This document shows positions 33,115-41,573 of a stretch of DNA of 64,000 bases, piece after piece. The stretch is taken from the NCBI GenBank assembly GCA_041287425.1, contig JBEULG010000024.1, positions 27,584 to 91,583 on the forward strand. Reading direction: 5' to 3'. Below the pieces are notes generated by a model that made no database searches, was not told where the DNA came from, and worked only from the letters and a program-made list of their open reading frames with translations. A program made the translations under genes and the position numbers. Every line of letters starts with the position of its first letter. Positions within the stretch are counted from its first letter, which is position 1. The stretch is from JAFGSI01 sp041287425 (GTDB lineage Bacteria > Chloroflexota > Anaerolineae > Anaerolineales > Villigracilaceae).

Positions 33115-34491
33115 ATGACGCTCTCTCCCCAAGAAAAACTCCCCTGGTACACCAAACTGGCCTACGGTGCGGCCGATTTCGGCTTCGCCTTCGTCGATTC
33201 GTGCGTGGCCGTCCTGTTCGCCATTTTCATGACCGACATCGTCGGCCTGCCGGCCAGGATGGCGGCTCTGGCCGTCTTCGTTGGCAAATCGTGGGACTAC
33301 ATCAACGACCCGATCATCGGCTATCTGTGCGACCGGACGCGCACCCGCTGGGGCCGCCGCCGCCCTTACTTGCTCTTCGGTTTCGTCCCCTTCGGCCTGT
33401 CCTTCTTGATGATGTGGTGGATTCCGCCCTTCGAAAATCAATGGCTGCTGACCGGTTACTACGCCCTGGCCTTCTTTTTCTTCGACACGATGGTCACCGT
33501 CGTGACCATGCCCTACTTCGCCCTGACCCCCGAACTGACCCAGGACTACGACGAGCGAACCTCCCTGACCGGTTACCGAATGGCTTTCTCGCTGATCGGC
33601 GGCCTGGTGGCCTTCGTCGTCCCGCTGGCCATCATCGGCGAGACCGTCCCCGAAAACGCCGACCGGACGCTGATGATGGGGGCAATTTTCGCGGCCGCCT
33701 CGGCCCTGCCCATCCTGTTGACTTTCCTGGGGACGCGCGAACGGCCCGAATACGCCGCTCTGCCTCAACCGACGCTGGGCGAATCGTTGCGCGCCGTTCG
33801 GCACAACCGGCCCTTCCTGTTTGCCTCCGGCATCTTTTTGTTCACCTGGACGGCGGTCTCGATCATCGAAAATCAGTTGTTCTACTTCCTGGAATACCGC
33901 ATGGGGCTGGAAGAGGAGGCCCCCCTCGTAGCCGGGACGGTCTTCATTGCTGCCATCCTGGTGCTGCCGCTTTGGGTGTGGGCCTCACGAAGGACAGACA
34001 AGCGCAAGGCCTATATCTTCGGGATGCTCTTTCTCTCGGCGGTGATGGTTGCGCTCATCTTCATTCCATCCACGCTGGGACTGGCCATCGTCCTCACTCT
34101 GGCCGCTCTGGCCGGGGTGGGCGTCTCGGCGGTTCACGTTCTACCCTGGGCGATGATTCCGGATGCGGTTGAGGTGGATGAACTCGAATCGGGGGCGCGC
34201 CACGAGGGCGTTTTCTACGCCCTGGTGACTCTCTTCCGCAAGGTGGCCGCCTCGATCACGATTCCCCTGGCCTTGCTCCTGCTGGACGCTTCGGGCTTCG
34301 TTTCCAACAGCCCCCAGCAGCCCGTTTCGGCAGTCAACGCCATTCGCTTCCTGATAGGGCCGCTGCCATTCCTCTTCCTGCTGGGTGGAATCGCCTTCGC
34401 CGTTTTCTATCCGCTCAGCCGGGAAGTTCACCGGGAAACGCGCCGGAAGATTCGCGCCCGGCGCGGCGTCACACTGACGCCCGGCGACTAA
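33115..34491 (+). CDS. GPH-family (MelB-like) sugar:cation symporter
   Basis: About 458 residues with 12 helices. The opening LAYGAADFGFAFVDSCVAVLF, KSWDYINDPIIGYLCDRT and RWGRRRPYLLFGFVPFGLSF are the N-terminal signature of the glycoside-pentoside-hexuronide symporters. The ATG at 33115 (AAAGGA upstream) is chosen; the frame extends back into the GNAT gene. Likely substrate a glycoside, but the family is broad. Confidence 0.82.
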   Translation: MTLSPQEKLPWYTKLAYGAADFGFAFVDSCVAVLFAIFMTDIVGLPARMAALAVFVGKSWDYINDPIIGYLCDRTRTRWGRRRPYLLFGFVPFGLSFLMMWWIPPFENQWLLTGYYALAFFFFDTMVTVVTMPYFALTPELTQDYDERTSLTGYRMAFSLIGGLVAFVVPLAIIGETVPENADRTLMMGAIFAAASALPILLTFLGTRERPEYAALPQPTLGESLRAVRHNRPFLFASGIFLFTWTAVSIIENQLFYFLEYRMGLEEEAPLVAGTVFIAAILVLPLWVWASRRTDKRKAYIFGMLFLSAVMVALIFIPSTLGLAIVLTLAALAGVGVSAVHVLPWAMIPDAVEVDELESGARHEGVFYALVTLFRKVAASITIPLALLLLDASGFVSNSPQQPVSAVNAIRFLIGPLPFLFLLGGIAFAVFYPLSREVHRETRRKIRARRGVTLTPGD

Positions 34492-34497
34492 AAACAG

Positions 34498-34529
34498 CCG
34501 TGCGACGCGCGGTGCCAGGCGTCGCACGG
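34498..34529 (-). terminator. Terminator of the tldD-tldE genes
   Basis: CCGTGCGACGC and GCGTCGCACGG form an 11-bp stem with a 10-nt loop between convergent genes. On the minus strand CTGTTTTTAG follows, so it serves as an intrinsic terminator for tldE. On the plus strand no T-run follows. Confidence 0.75.
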
Positions 34530-34560
34530 ACATGTGTACCGGATGCGCAATCAGCAAGTC

Positions 34561-35949
34561 TCAATAGGAAGCGTTGGAGTGTGAGATTTCCAACCCTTCT
34601 GTACACATAAAACGGGGGACGACCAGAGCGCGCGGATTGCGCGGTCCGTAACTCATCGAGGTGTTGCAGACCTCCGTCTGCCGCGAGAGCCAGGCCACCC
34701 GTTCGCCGAAGATGTCCAGCAGGCTTTGCGTCAGCCGGACGTTGTAAGGGACGGCGGTGGAGCCATCCTTCTTGAGCAGCAGAGCGCCGAAGCGCGAACT
34801 GCCGGTGATGATGCCGCGCGAGGGGTTGACCAGGTTCATGTAATGGAGATAGGGGATATAGAGCAGGTCTTTCTGGCGCGGCCTGCGCACCAGTTGCTCC
34901 AGCGTTGCAACATCCTCCTCGCCGCCGTGCATGACCAGGCTGGTATGCATCACCGTATGGCCGGTCGGCTGGGCACCGAACTCGTCGGCGTCGTCCTGCT
35001 GCCAGATGAAGCCTTTGAAGACGCCTCGCTCAAAGAGCGGGAAGGGCCGGCGCGGTATGCCGGTGAAATCGCGCTTGAAGGGAAAGGTTTCGGGGCGTTG
35101 CGGATCATCCACCAATGTGATTTGATCGGACAGCACCTTTTGCCCGACTTTGTCCTCGCCGAGCATCGAAAAGCCGCGCTTCATCGAGCCGCCGTTGAAA
35201 CCGATCCAGTTCATGAAGTTGAGCAGGTCAGCGATGGCCTCGGCCCCGAAGACGATGTCGTAGGTGCCAAGCGGCAATTGCAGGGGTGGGTCCTGTTGGT
35301 AACGTTCGAGCAGGAAGGCCAGGTCGCGGTGCGGCGGCGCCGGGTCGAGGTCGGCTTTGCGCCAGGCCGATTGGCCGGCCATCACTTCCCACTTGAGCCG
35401 CGCGTGGGCCAGGACGGCCGTCACCTGGGCGTCCGAGAACTTGAAATACTGGGCATGGTCGGCGTGGGTGTTGATTTGGGCAATCGTGGTTGCCCCGTTC
35501 GAGAAAATGCCCGAAAGTTTGATTTCGTCGCTCTCCAGGCGGGCCGCAACCTGGTTGAAGTAGGCCAGTTTTTCGGCGTTATCCAATTCGGCCAGGGCGT
35601 CATCATAGCCGCTTTCGTCCACGAAAGACTCGGTAAAGACGGTAGGAGTGGGTTCGTAGGCCAACGGCTGAGCAACCCTGGCCATCTCGACGGCCACTTC
35701 GACGCCCTGCTTCATTTCGTCGAGTTTTTCCAGATCGGTGATCAATTCGTAACTGGCGCGCTTGCGGGCGCCATCGTAGGCAGTGATGTTGAGGCGAATC
35801 AGATGTTCGTTGGTGTTCAGGGAGATGGCCGAGTTGGCAAAGCGCATCAGGCTGCTCGCCTCTTCGTGATAATCAATTTCGACCGTGTATCCCTTTGCCA
35901 GAGCGTAGGCGCGCAAGTCGCGCAGGGTTTGCAAGATTCGATCCTTCAC
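34561..35949 (-). CDS. tldE: TldE/PmbA-family metalloprotease partner
   Basis: A 462-residue member of the TldD/PmbA family. It lacks the zinc HExxxH helix, has the C-terminal barrel segments (GIITGSSRFGALLLKKDGS, TSMSYGPRNPRALVVPRF) and lies 2 nt after TldD, so it is the TldE-type partner. In E. coli the heterodimer degrades or matures peptides such as microcin B17 and CcdA. Peptides enter the active site as extended strands without sequence choice. No RiPP precursor is evident next to it. Confidence 0.85.
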   Translation of the reverse strand: MKDRILQTLRDLRAYALAKGYTVEIDYHEEASSLMRFANSAISLNTNEHLIRLNITAYDGARKRASYELITDLEKLDEMKQGVEVAVEMARVAQPLAYEPTPTVFTESFVDESGYDDALAELDNAEKLAYFNQVAARLESDEIKLSGIFSNGATTIAQINTHADHAQYFKFSDAQVTAVLAHARLKWEVMAGQSAWRKADLDPAPPHRDLAFLLERYQQDPPLQLPLGTYDIVFGAEAIADLLNFMNWIGFNGGSMKRGFSMLGEDKVGQKVLSDQITLVDDPQRPETFPFKRDFTGIPRRPFPLFERGVFKGFIWQQDDADEFGAQPTGHTVMHTSLVMHGGEEDVATLEQLVRRPRQKDLLYIPYLHYMNLVNPSRGIITGSSRFGALLLKKDGSTAVPYNVRLTQSLLDIFGERVAWLSRQTEVCNTSMSYGPRNPRALVVPRFMCTEGLEISHSNASY

Positions 35950-35951
35950 GG

Positions 35952-37409
35952 CTATTCTCCTATTCTGACGTTGTCAAAGCGGCAGACCGGGATGCCATGC
36001 CCCAGTTGCATGATTTGATTGGGCTGCCCCTTGCCACAATTGTCCACGTACCGCAACTCCCAGGTGGATGAATCGCCGACGGCAGAAAGAGAATTCCAGA
36101 ACGGCAGCGTGAAGCCCTTGTAGGTGGCATTCTTGACCACTTTGGTCTTGCGGCCATCTTCCACCAGCCAGCCAATTTCGGTAGCGAAGTGGAATTGTTC
36201 GCGGTTCGACCCGATGGACCAGGAGCGGTCGCCATCGAGGATGATGCCGCGCTCGGTGCCGGCGATGATGTCCTCCAGCGTGCCGTCGTTGCCGGGATCG
36301 ATGTTGATGTTCGTCATGCGTTCGATGGGGACGCGGTAGAAGGAGGTGGCGCGATTGGCGCCGCTGCTCCCATCGAAAATCTTGCGGCGGGCGCGGGCGT
36401 TGGCCTCCTCGACCATCTGGCGGCCGGTAATCGCCCCAACCAGGATGCCTTTGTCAATCAGCAGGTTGTTCTGCGCCGGGACGCCGTCATCGTCATAACC
36501 AAAACTGCCGGGAGAATTGGGCACGGTCGCATCGGCACGGACGGTCAGTTTTTCCGAGCCGTAGCGCAGTTTGCCGAAATCGTCCAGGGTGACGAAGGAG
36601 CCTCCGGCGAACGAAAGTTCATAGCCCAGGATGCGGTCCAGTTCAAGGGCGTGGCCGATGGTCTCGTGAGTCTGCAGGTACATGATGCCGGGCAGGAGGA
36701 TGACCGAGCGGTCTTCTTTGGGACAATCCTCGGCGACCAGCAATTCCTGCAACTCGCGCACGATTCGTTCGGCGTGTTGGTGGAACAATTGACGGTCGAT
36801 CGACTCCCAACCGCGGGTAGCCCGGCCTTGCTGCCCCAGCCGGAACTTGCGCTCATGGGTGACGCCCTGGGCATCCCGCCCATTGACCTCCATGCCCGCA
36901 AAGACCTCGATGATTTGCTTCTCGATTTGGCTGCCCTCCGAATCGAGAAAGACAATTTGCTTGCGGACAAAATTCAGATGGGCCATGCGCAGAAAAACGC
37001 CCGCCTGATTCAGCCTGGCATCAATCTCTTTCAGGAAAGCGACCTTCTCGGCCAACGGCACGTCGAAGGGATTGACCTCGCAAGGGCTGGCAAACTGCGC
37101 CTGGATGGCATCCTTCTCTGCCAGGCGGATCGGAAAAGTAACCCGTTCCGCGGCCGTCCGGGCATTGTCGAATGCCTTGTCGAAGAGGGCGCTCAGGTCG
37201 CTCAAATCCGACGAGGCGGAAAAACCCCAAGCCCCTTTGTAGAGCACACGCACGCCTACACCGCTCTCACGCGAATAGGAGGCGTCCTTCAAATTGCCGT
37301 TCAGCATGAAAAGCCGATTGGCTTCCTCGAAGGGATACCAGCGGGCGTCCACATAGGCGGCGCCCCGAGTCTTGAGTCGTTCAATGTGTTGCCTGATGGT
37401 TTCGATCAT
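35952..37409 (-). CDS. tldD: TldD metalloprotease
   Basis: A 485-residue protein. The zinc site is the QTHETIGHALELDR helix (HExxxH), present in TldD and absent in TldE. The C-terminal half carries NINIDPGNDGTLEDIIAGTERG and WELRYVDNCGKGQPNQIMQLGHG. The start ATG 37409 has AAAGGAGAACTGTGC upstream; the longer frame to 37472 lacks a signal. It forms an operon with tldE. Confidence 0.88.
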   Translation of the reverse strand: MIETIRQHIERLKTRGAAYVDARWYPFEEANRLFMLNGNLKDASYSRESGVGVRVLYKGAWGFSASSDLSDLSALFDKAFDNARTAAERVTFPIRLAEKDAIQAQFASPCEVNPFDVPLAEKVAFLKEIDARLNQAGVFLRMAHLNFVRKQIVFLDSEGSQIEKQIIEVFAGMEVNGRDAQGVTHERKFRLGQQGRATRGWESIDRQLFHQHAERIVRELQELLVAEDCPKEDRSVILLPGIMYLQTHETIGHALELDRILGYELSFAGGSFVTLDDFGKLRYGSEKLTVRADATVPNSPGSFGYDDDGVPAQNNLLIDKGILVGAITGRQMVEEANARARRKIFDGSSGANRATSFYRVPIERMTNINIDPGNDGTLEDIIAGTERGIILDGDRSWSIGSNREQFHFATEIGWLVEDGRKTKVVKNATYKGFTLPFWNSLSAVGDSSTWELRYVDNCGKGQPNQIMQLGHGIPVCRFDNVRIGE

Positions 37410-37571
37410 GCACAGTTCTCCTTTTTGATGAACTGGATTGCTCGGAAAACTCCCCGTCTCGTATTGTACCAAAACTCGCTAGAATCTCCACCTACCGGGG
37501 AGGGATTAAAAAGCAGACGAGCGGCGGGAAGAAAGTTATGGCATTAAATTTGCTGGGAATACACGCCAATG

Positions 37572-37604
37572 AAAAAGAAAACCGCCGATATTCTCTACCG
37601 GCGG
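37572..37604 (-). terminator. Terminator of tRNA-Pro
   Basis: On the minus strand CCGCCG and CGGCGG pair (37599-37604 with 37582-37587) and are followed by TTTTCTTTTT. It lies 9 nt after the tRNA 3-prime end. Confidence 0.8.
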
Positions 37605-37612
37605 AAGACCTG

Positions 37613-37687
37613 TCGGGGCGGGCGGAATTGAACCGCCGACCTCTGCGTCCCGAACGCAGCGCTCTAACCGGGCTGAGCCACGCCCCG
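37613..37687 (-). tRNA. tRNA-Pro (anticodon CGG)
   Basis: A complete cloverleaf on the minus strand. The acceptor arm pairs CGGGGCG (37687-37681) with CGCCCCG (37620-37614), discriminator A at 37613. The D-arm has GCTCAGCCCGGTTAGAGC, the anticodon stem CTGCG/CGCAG with loop TTCGGGA, giving anticodon CGG (37652-37650) for codon CCG. The T-arm has GGCGGTTCAATTCCGCC. The 3-prime CCA is not encoded (ACA follows). Confidence 0.95.
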
Positions 37688-37704
37688 AACCAAAGCAAGT
37701 CGGG

Positions 37705-37733
37705 ATTATACCCGTCGCTCTCCAATTTGGCAA
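37705..37733 (-). promoter_or_regulatory. Promoter of tRNA-Pro
   Basis: On the minus strand TTGCCA (37733-37728), 17 bp, TATAAT (37710-37705). The tRNA begins 17 nt after the -10 box. Confidence 0.8.
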
Positions 37734-37770
37734 GCCGTCAACTTTCGCGCGGCGGGCGTTGCCAGGGAAA

Positions 37771-37843
37771 GCGCTTCGCGCAGCGGACTCGCAGTCGGCT
37801 TTTAGCCGACTTTCAGGCCCCGAGGCGGGACTTCGCGAAGCGC
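37771..37843. repeat. Nested inverted-repeat element
   Basis: Outer arms GCGCTTCGCG (37771-37780) and CGCGAAGCGC (37834-37843) enclose a perfect hairpin AGTCGGCT-TTT-AGCCGACT (37793-37811). A CTTCGCGAAG palindrome overlaps the outer right arm. It lies between the end of the nucleoside transporter operon and the tRNA promoter. It may end the operon or be a dispersed palindromic repeat. The rest of 37688-37936 shows no gene. Confidence 0.6.
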
Positions 37844-37936
37844 CCCCGCAGGGGGTGAGTCCCTGCCGAAGCCGGTTGCACAAAAATCCGGGCAATCACC
37901 GAGTCAACACAAGCGACCTGGTTAATCCCCAGGGCC

Positions 37937-38935
37937 TCACTCCGACTCGAACGGCACGCCCAGCGCCGCCGGCGGCGAAGCCCGCAGGGCGCGCAGGAAT
38001 CGAACCGCCAGCCGGCGCAGTCCGTCTGGCAGAAGGGCCAGCGTGCGCCCCACCCACTCGGCGTCACCGATGTTGACCAGCAGGAGGGTCAGAATCATGA
38101 GCGGGAAGGGCGCCACCTGCAACACCTGCGAGGGGATGTTGGGCAGGCGCGCCTGCAAGACCAGCCCCAGCCATTGCAGGAAAGCGAAAAGGTAAGAGCC
38201 GAAAGCCGCCCGCAGCGGATTCCAGCCGCCGAAGATGGTGATCGAAAGCGCGATCCAGCCGATGCCGTCCAGGCCGGAGATCGTCCCCGCCCAACCGGCC
38301 TTGACGCTCAGCGAATAGGCGGGGCCAGCCAGCCCAGTGATGGCGCCGCCGACGACCGTGTACAGATAACGCATCCGATTGACATTGGCGCCGCGCACAA
38401 AAGCAGCCGCCGGGCGTTCCCCGATTCCTTGCAGCATCAGACCTGGACGAGTCTTGAAAATCCACACCCAGGCCAGGAAAATCATGACGAAACTGAGATA
38501 AGTGATGACAGTATGGTTGAAGAACAACGTCCCCAGGTATGGAATTTGCGCCAGCCCCGGGATGGGCACGGCCAGCAAACGCGGGCCCGGAATATTCATA
38601 TAGGGATTGCCCAGGAAATAGGCCAGGTCGCGGCACAACAGCGCCAGAACGAAACCGACCGCCACCTGGGACTGTTTGAGCGTGATGCTGCTGAAAGCCA
38701 CGATCATCGCAACCAGCGCGCCGATGGCCATCCCCGCCAGGAAACCAAGCCAAAGGCTGTTGGTGCGCAACGCGACCGCGAAACTGCCCATGGCGGTCAA
38801 TAGAATGGTGCCGTTCATGGACAGGTTGATCACCCCCGCCCGCTCCGAAATGGTCTCGCCGATTACGGCAAACAAGACCGGCGCAGCGGCGGCCAGGACC
38901 GAAGCCAGACCGAGTAAGAGTTGTTCGTTCGTCAT
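37937..38935 (-). CDS. BMP-type nucleoside ABC transporter, permease 2
   Basis: A 332-residue membrane protein with about 8-9 helices of the RbsC-like permease family (FAVIGETISERAGVINLSMNG, GRP...FVRGANVNRMRYLYT, ITIFGGWNPLRAAFGSYLF). The ERAGVINLSxxG motif is typical for the second permease of BMP-family purine-nucleoside importers (NupQ/YufQ type). The ATG at 38935 overlaps the end of permease 1 by 4 nt; the longer open frame upstream is a shadow of permease 1. Last gene of the purine operon. Confidence 0.87.
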   Translation of the reverse strand: MTNEQLLLGLASVLAAAAPVLFAVIGETISERAGVINLSMNGTILLTAMGSFAVALRTNSLWLGFLAGMAIGALVAMIVAFSSITLKQSQVAVGFVLALLCRDLAYFLGNPYMNIPGPRLLAVPIPGLAQIPYLGTLFFNHTVITYLSFVMIFLAWVWIFKTRPGLMLQGIGERPAAAFVRGANVNRMRYLYTVVGGAITGLAGPAYSLSVKAGWAGTISGLDGIGWIALSITIFGGWNPLRAAFGSYLFAFLQWLGLVLQARLPNIPSQVLQVAPFPLMILTLLLVNIGDAEWVGRTLALLPDGLRRLAVRFLRALRASPPAALGVPFESE

Positions 38936-40026
38936 GGTCGCTCCTCCACAGCCACAGTCTCGTCCGACAAGCGGGCGCGTTTCATGATCTGCTGACGGGC
39001 GCCCTCCACCAGCAAGACAAACAGGACCAGCAAGCCCTGCAACACACCCGCCAGCGAGGAATCCAGCCGCAAAACAATCGGCAACTGGATGCTCCCAATA
39101 TTGAGGGCGGCAAAGAAAAGCGCAACCGGCGCAGCCCAAACCGCCTGATAGTTGACCAGCATGGCCACCAGCAGCCCCAGAAAACCATAACCGCTCGAAA
39201 TGGACGGGATCAGGCGGTGATAGACGGCGGTCACCTGCAACGCACCGGCCAGCCCCGCCAGAAGGCCGCATAACAGAAAAGAAGCCATCATGTGCTGCCA
39301 GGTGGGAACACCCAGCAGATAGGCAGCGCGCATATTCCGGCCGACGGCTTTCAGGCGCAGGCCGAAGCGCGTGCCCCGCAGCACAAAATAGACCGCTACC
39401 AGCGCCAGCAGCGCCAGTCCCAGCGCCCAGGGACTCAGCCGCAGGCCGCTCAGCGTGGGCAACCACAAGGTCTCAGGAAAAGGCAGCGTACCAGACATTG
39501 AACCGGTGCCCGGCCGCTTCCAGGGGCCGAAGATCAGCCACAGCGTCAGGGCGGTGGACACAAAATTCAATCCCAGTCCGCCAAAAATCTCGTTCACTCC
39601 GCCAAAGGTCTTCAATACCCCGGCCAGCGCCGCCCACAGCGCCCCGCCCAGCATGCCGCCCAGCATCGCCAGCACGATGATCAGCCAGGGCGGCAGCGCG
39701 CTTTCCTGCAAGAGGCGCAGAACCCAGGTCGTGAAAATCGCCCCCAGCGTCACCTGGCCCTCCACCCCGATATTCCACAGGCCAGCCGAGAAGGTAATCA
39801 ACACGCCGACGGTCGTCAGCAGCAACGGCGCCCAAACGACCAGCACATTGGCGAGGCTGTTGGCATTGCCAAAAGCGCCTCTCAAGATGTTGAGATAGGC
39901 CTGCCCTGGCGGCGCGCCGACAGCCAGCAGTATGAGAGTCGTAAAAGACAAAGCCAGCAGGAACGCCGCCACTTGAAACAGCGGAGCGATCCAATTTATC
40001 TTCCCGGTGCGCGACACACTACCCAT
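38932..40026 (-). CDS. BMP-type nucleoside ABC transporter, permease 1
   Basis: A 364-residue membrane protein of the same permease family (NupP/YufP type): TTVGVLITFSAGLWNIGVEGQ, GGVNEIFGGLGLNFV, GLRLKAVGRNMRAAYLLGVP. The FxAGLWNIGxEGQ motif is characteristic. The start is at 40026, sharing one base with the ATPase stop. It pairs with permease 2 to form the transmembrane channel. Confidence 0.87.
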   Translation of the reverse strand: MGSVSRTGKINWIAPLFQVAAFLLALSFTTLILLAVGAPPGQAYLNILRGAFGNANSLANVLVVWAPLLLTTVGVLITFSAGLWNIGVEGQVTLGAIFTTWVLRLLQESALPPWLIIVLAMLGGMLGGALWAALAGVLKTFGGVNEIFGGLGLNFVSTALTLWLIFGPWKRPGTGSMSGTLPFPETLWLPTLSGLRLSPWALGLALLALVAVYFVLRGTRFGLRLKAVGRNMRAAYLLGVPTWQHMMASFLLCGLLAGLAGALQVTAVYHRLIPSISSGYGFLGLLVAMLVNYQAVWAAPVALFFAALNIGSIQLPIVLRLDSSLAGVLQGLLVLFVLLVEGARQQIMKRARLSDETVAVEERP

Positions 40027-41510
40027 CAGCCTTGCCTGCCTTTCTCCGGCCAGCCCTTGCCACCAATCAACTCGCCCAGCCGGTCCAAAGTCAAATCGGC
40101 GGCCTCCAGCGGCGGCGTGACCCGCCCGCTGAAGAACACCAGCACTCGATCGCTGTATTGCAGAATCTCTTCCAAATCAGAAGAAGTGAATAGAATGGTC
40201 ATTCCCTGTGCGCAGCGTTCTTTCAACTTCGACCAGATGTAAATGGTCGACTCGATATCCAGCCCGCGGGTCGGATGTTCGAGCAGCAGCAAGTCGAGCG
40301 GGACCCTCAGCAGCGCCAGCAACGCCCGCTGCTGATTGCCCCCCGAAAGCGATTCGACCGGCGTCTCAGGCGCCCCGCGGATGTTGAAATCGGCAATCCG
40401 TTGACGCGCCAGGGCGCGGCCGGCATTCCAGTCCACGAAGAAACTGCCCCGTTCTTCGGCCAGCACAAAATGCTCGGTCAACGTCAGCCCCGGAACCAGC
40501 CCTTCCTCCAGCCGCGCAGCCGGCAGAAAAGCCACCCCATGGCGCTTGTAAACCAGATAGGAACGCCCGGTCAAATCCTGGCCGCCAACCCAAACGCGCC
40601 CGCCGGTTGGGCGCACCAACCCACAGACAGCGCGCATGAACAGGCCCTGACCGCTGCCCTCCATCCCTGCCAGCCCAATGACCTCGCCCTTGCGCGCCTC
40701 CAGGGAAACCCCGCGAACCGTGAGCCGGTTGTCTTCCACCGAAAGGGAGTCCAGTCTCAAGGCCGGCGCGCCGGCTTTCGCCGACTGGCGCTCCCCCACC
40801 GCGATGCTCTTGCCAAACATCATCTCGACCAATTCGGCCGTCTTGTAAGGCGGGCGGACGTCGCCGACCAAATATCCCTGGCGGAGGACAGCAATCTTAT
40901 GACACAGGCCCTCGACGTCCTCCAACTTATGAGAAACGAACAAGACCGTGCGGCCCTGCTCGGCCAACAAACGCAAGGCAGCAAACAATTTTTCTTTTTG
41001 CGCCGCGCTGATGCCGGTGGTCGGCTCGTCGAAGATCAGGACGCGCGCCCCCAGCCAGAGCAGGCGCAGGATTTCCAACTGCTGACGCTCGCCGACCGTC
41101 AGGGCGTCGACATAGGCATCCGGGTCGAGGGCAAAACCGAATTGCGCCGCCAGCGACTGGAAATCCCGTCTCGCCGCTGCCCGCCTCGGCAGCAGACCGC
41201 CCTGGCGGCCCAGGATAAAATTGTCCAGGACGCGCATCGGCGGGAAGTCGAGCGGGTCCTGGTGCAGCATGCCGACGCCGTAACGAATAGCGTCAGAGGG
41301 GGAATGAATCACCACCGGGCGGCCATCGAGGCGGATTTCGCCGCGATCCGCCCGAATGAAGCCGGATAAGACCTTCATGAGGGTGCTCTTGCCGGCCCCA
41401 TTTTCGCCCAAAATGCCTTGAATGGTCCCGGCCGGCACGTGCAAGGTGATACCTGCGTTCGCATGTACGCGGCCAAAGGTTTTGTGGATGTCGTGCAATG
41501 CAACGTCCAT
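40026..41510 (-). CDS. BMP-type nucleoside ABC transporter, ATPase
   Basis: A 494-residue duplicated ABC ATPase. The first half has Walker A GENGAGKST, a signature-like LTVGERQQLEI and Walker B VLIFDEPT. The second has the degenerate Walker A GMEGSGQG, signature LSGGNQQRA and LLLLEHPTRGLD. One strong and one weak site is usual for carbohydrate/nucleoside importers (NupO/YufO, RbsA-like). The ATG at 41510 has GGAAGGGCGTC upstream. A stem-loop separates it from the binding-protein gene. Confidence 0.88.
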   Translation of the reverse strand: MDVALHDIHKTFGRVHANAGITLHVPAGTIQGILGENGAGKSTLMKVLSGFIRADRGEIRLDGRPVVIHSPSDAIRYGVGMLHQDPLDFPPMRVLDNFILGRQGGLLPRRAAARRDFQSLAAQFGFALDPDAYVDALTVGERQQLEILRLLWLGARVLIFDEPTTGISAAQKEKLFAALRLLAEQGRTVLFVSHKLEDVEGLCHKIAVLRQGYLVGDVRPPYKTAELVEMMFGKSIAVGERQSAKAGAPALRLDSLSVEDNRLTVRGVSLEARKGEVIGLAGMEGSGQGLFMRAVCGLVRPTGGRVWVGGQDLTGRSYLVYKRHGVAFLPAARLEEGLVPGLTLTEHFVLAEERGSFFVDWNAGRALARQRIADFNIRGAPETPVESLSGGNQQRALLALLRVPLDLLLLEHPTRGLDIESTIYIWSKLKERCAQGMTILFTSSDLEEILQYSDRVLVFFSGRVTPPLEAADLTLDRLGELIGGKGWPEKGRQG

Positions 41511-41535
41511 GACGCCCTTCCGCCAGCAGATATGG

Positions 41536-41564
41536 GAAGGGGGAAGGCCAAGCCTTCCCCCTTC
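41536..41564 (-). promoter_or_regulatory. Intercistronic stem-loop in the transporter operon
   Basis: GAAGGGGGAAGGC (41536-41548) and GCCTTCCCCCTTC (41552-41564) form a perfect 13-bp stem with a 3-nt loop between the binding-protein and ATPase genes. No T-run follows on the minus strand, so it is more likely an mRNA stabiliser or partial terminator that raises binding-protein levels. Confidence 0.65.
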
Positions 41565-41573
41565 GAACAAGGG

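Noticed and set aside
34561..37409. A RiPP (microcin-like) cluster around TldD/TldE
   Set aside because: No precursor peptide, cyclodehydratase or dedicated exporter is adjacent; TldD/E is a widespread housekeeping pair.
37613..37687. An integration site with mobile DNA at tRNA-Pro
   Set aside because: No integrase gene and no direct repeat of the tRNA 3-prime end was seen on either side.
37771..37843. An insertion-sequence remnant between the operon and the tRNA
   Set aside because: Inverted repeats are nested hairpins over 73 nt, there is no transposase fragment and no target duplication.
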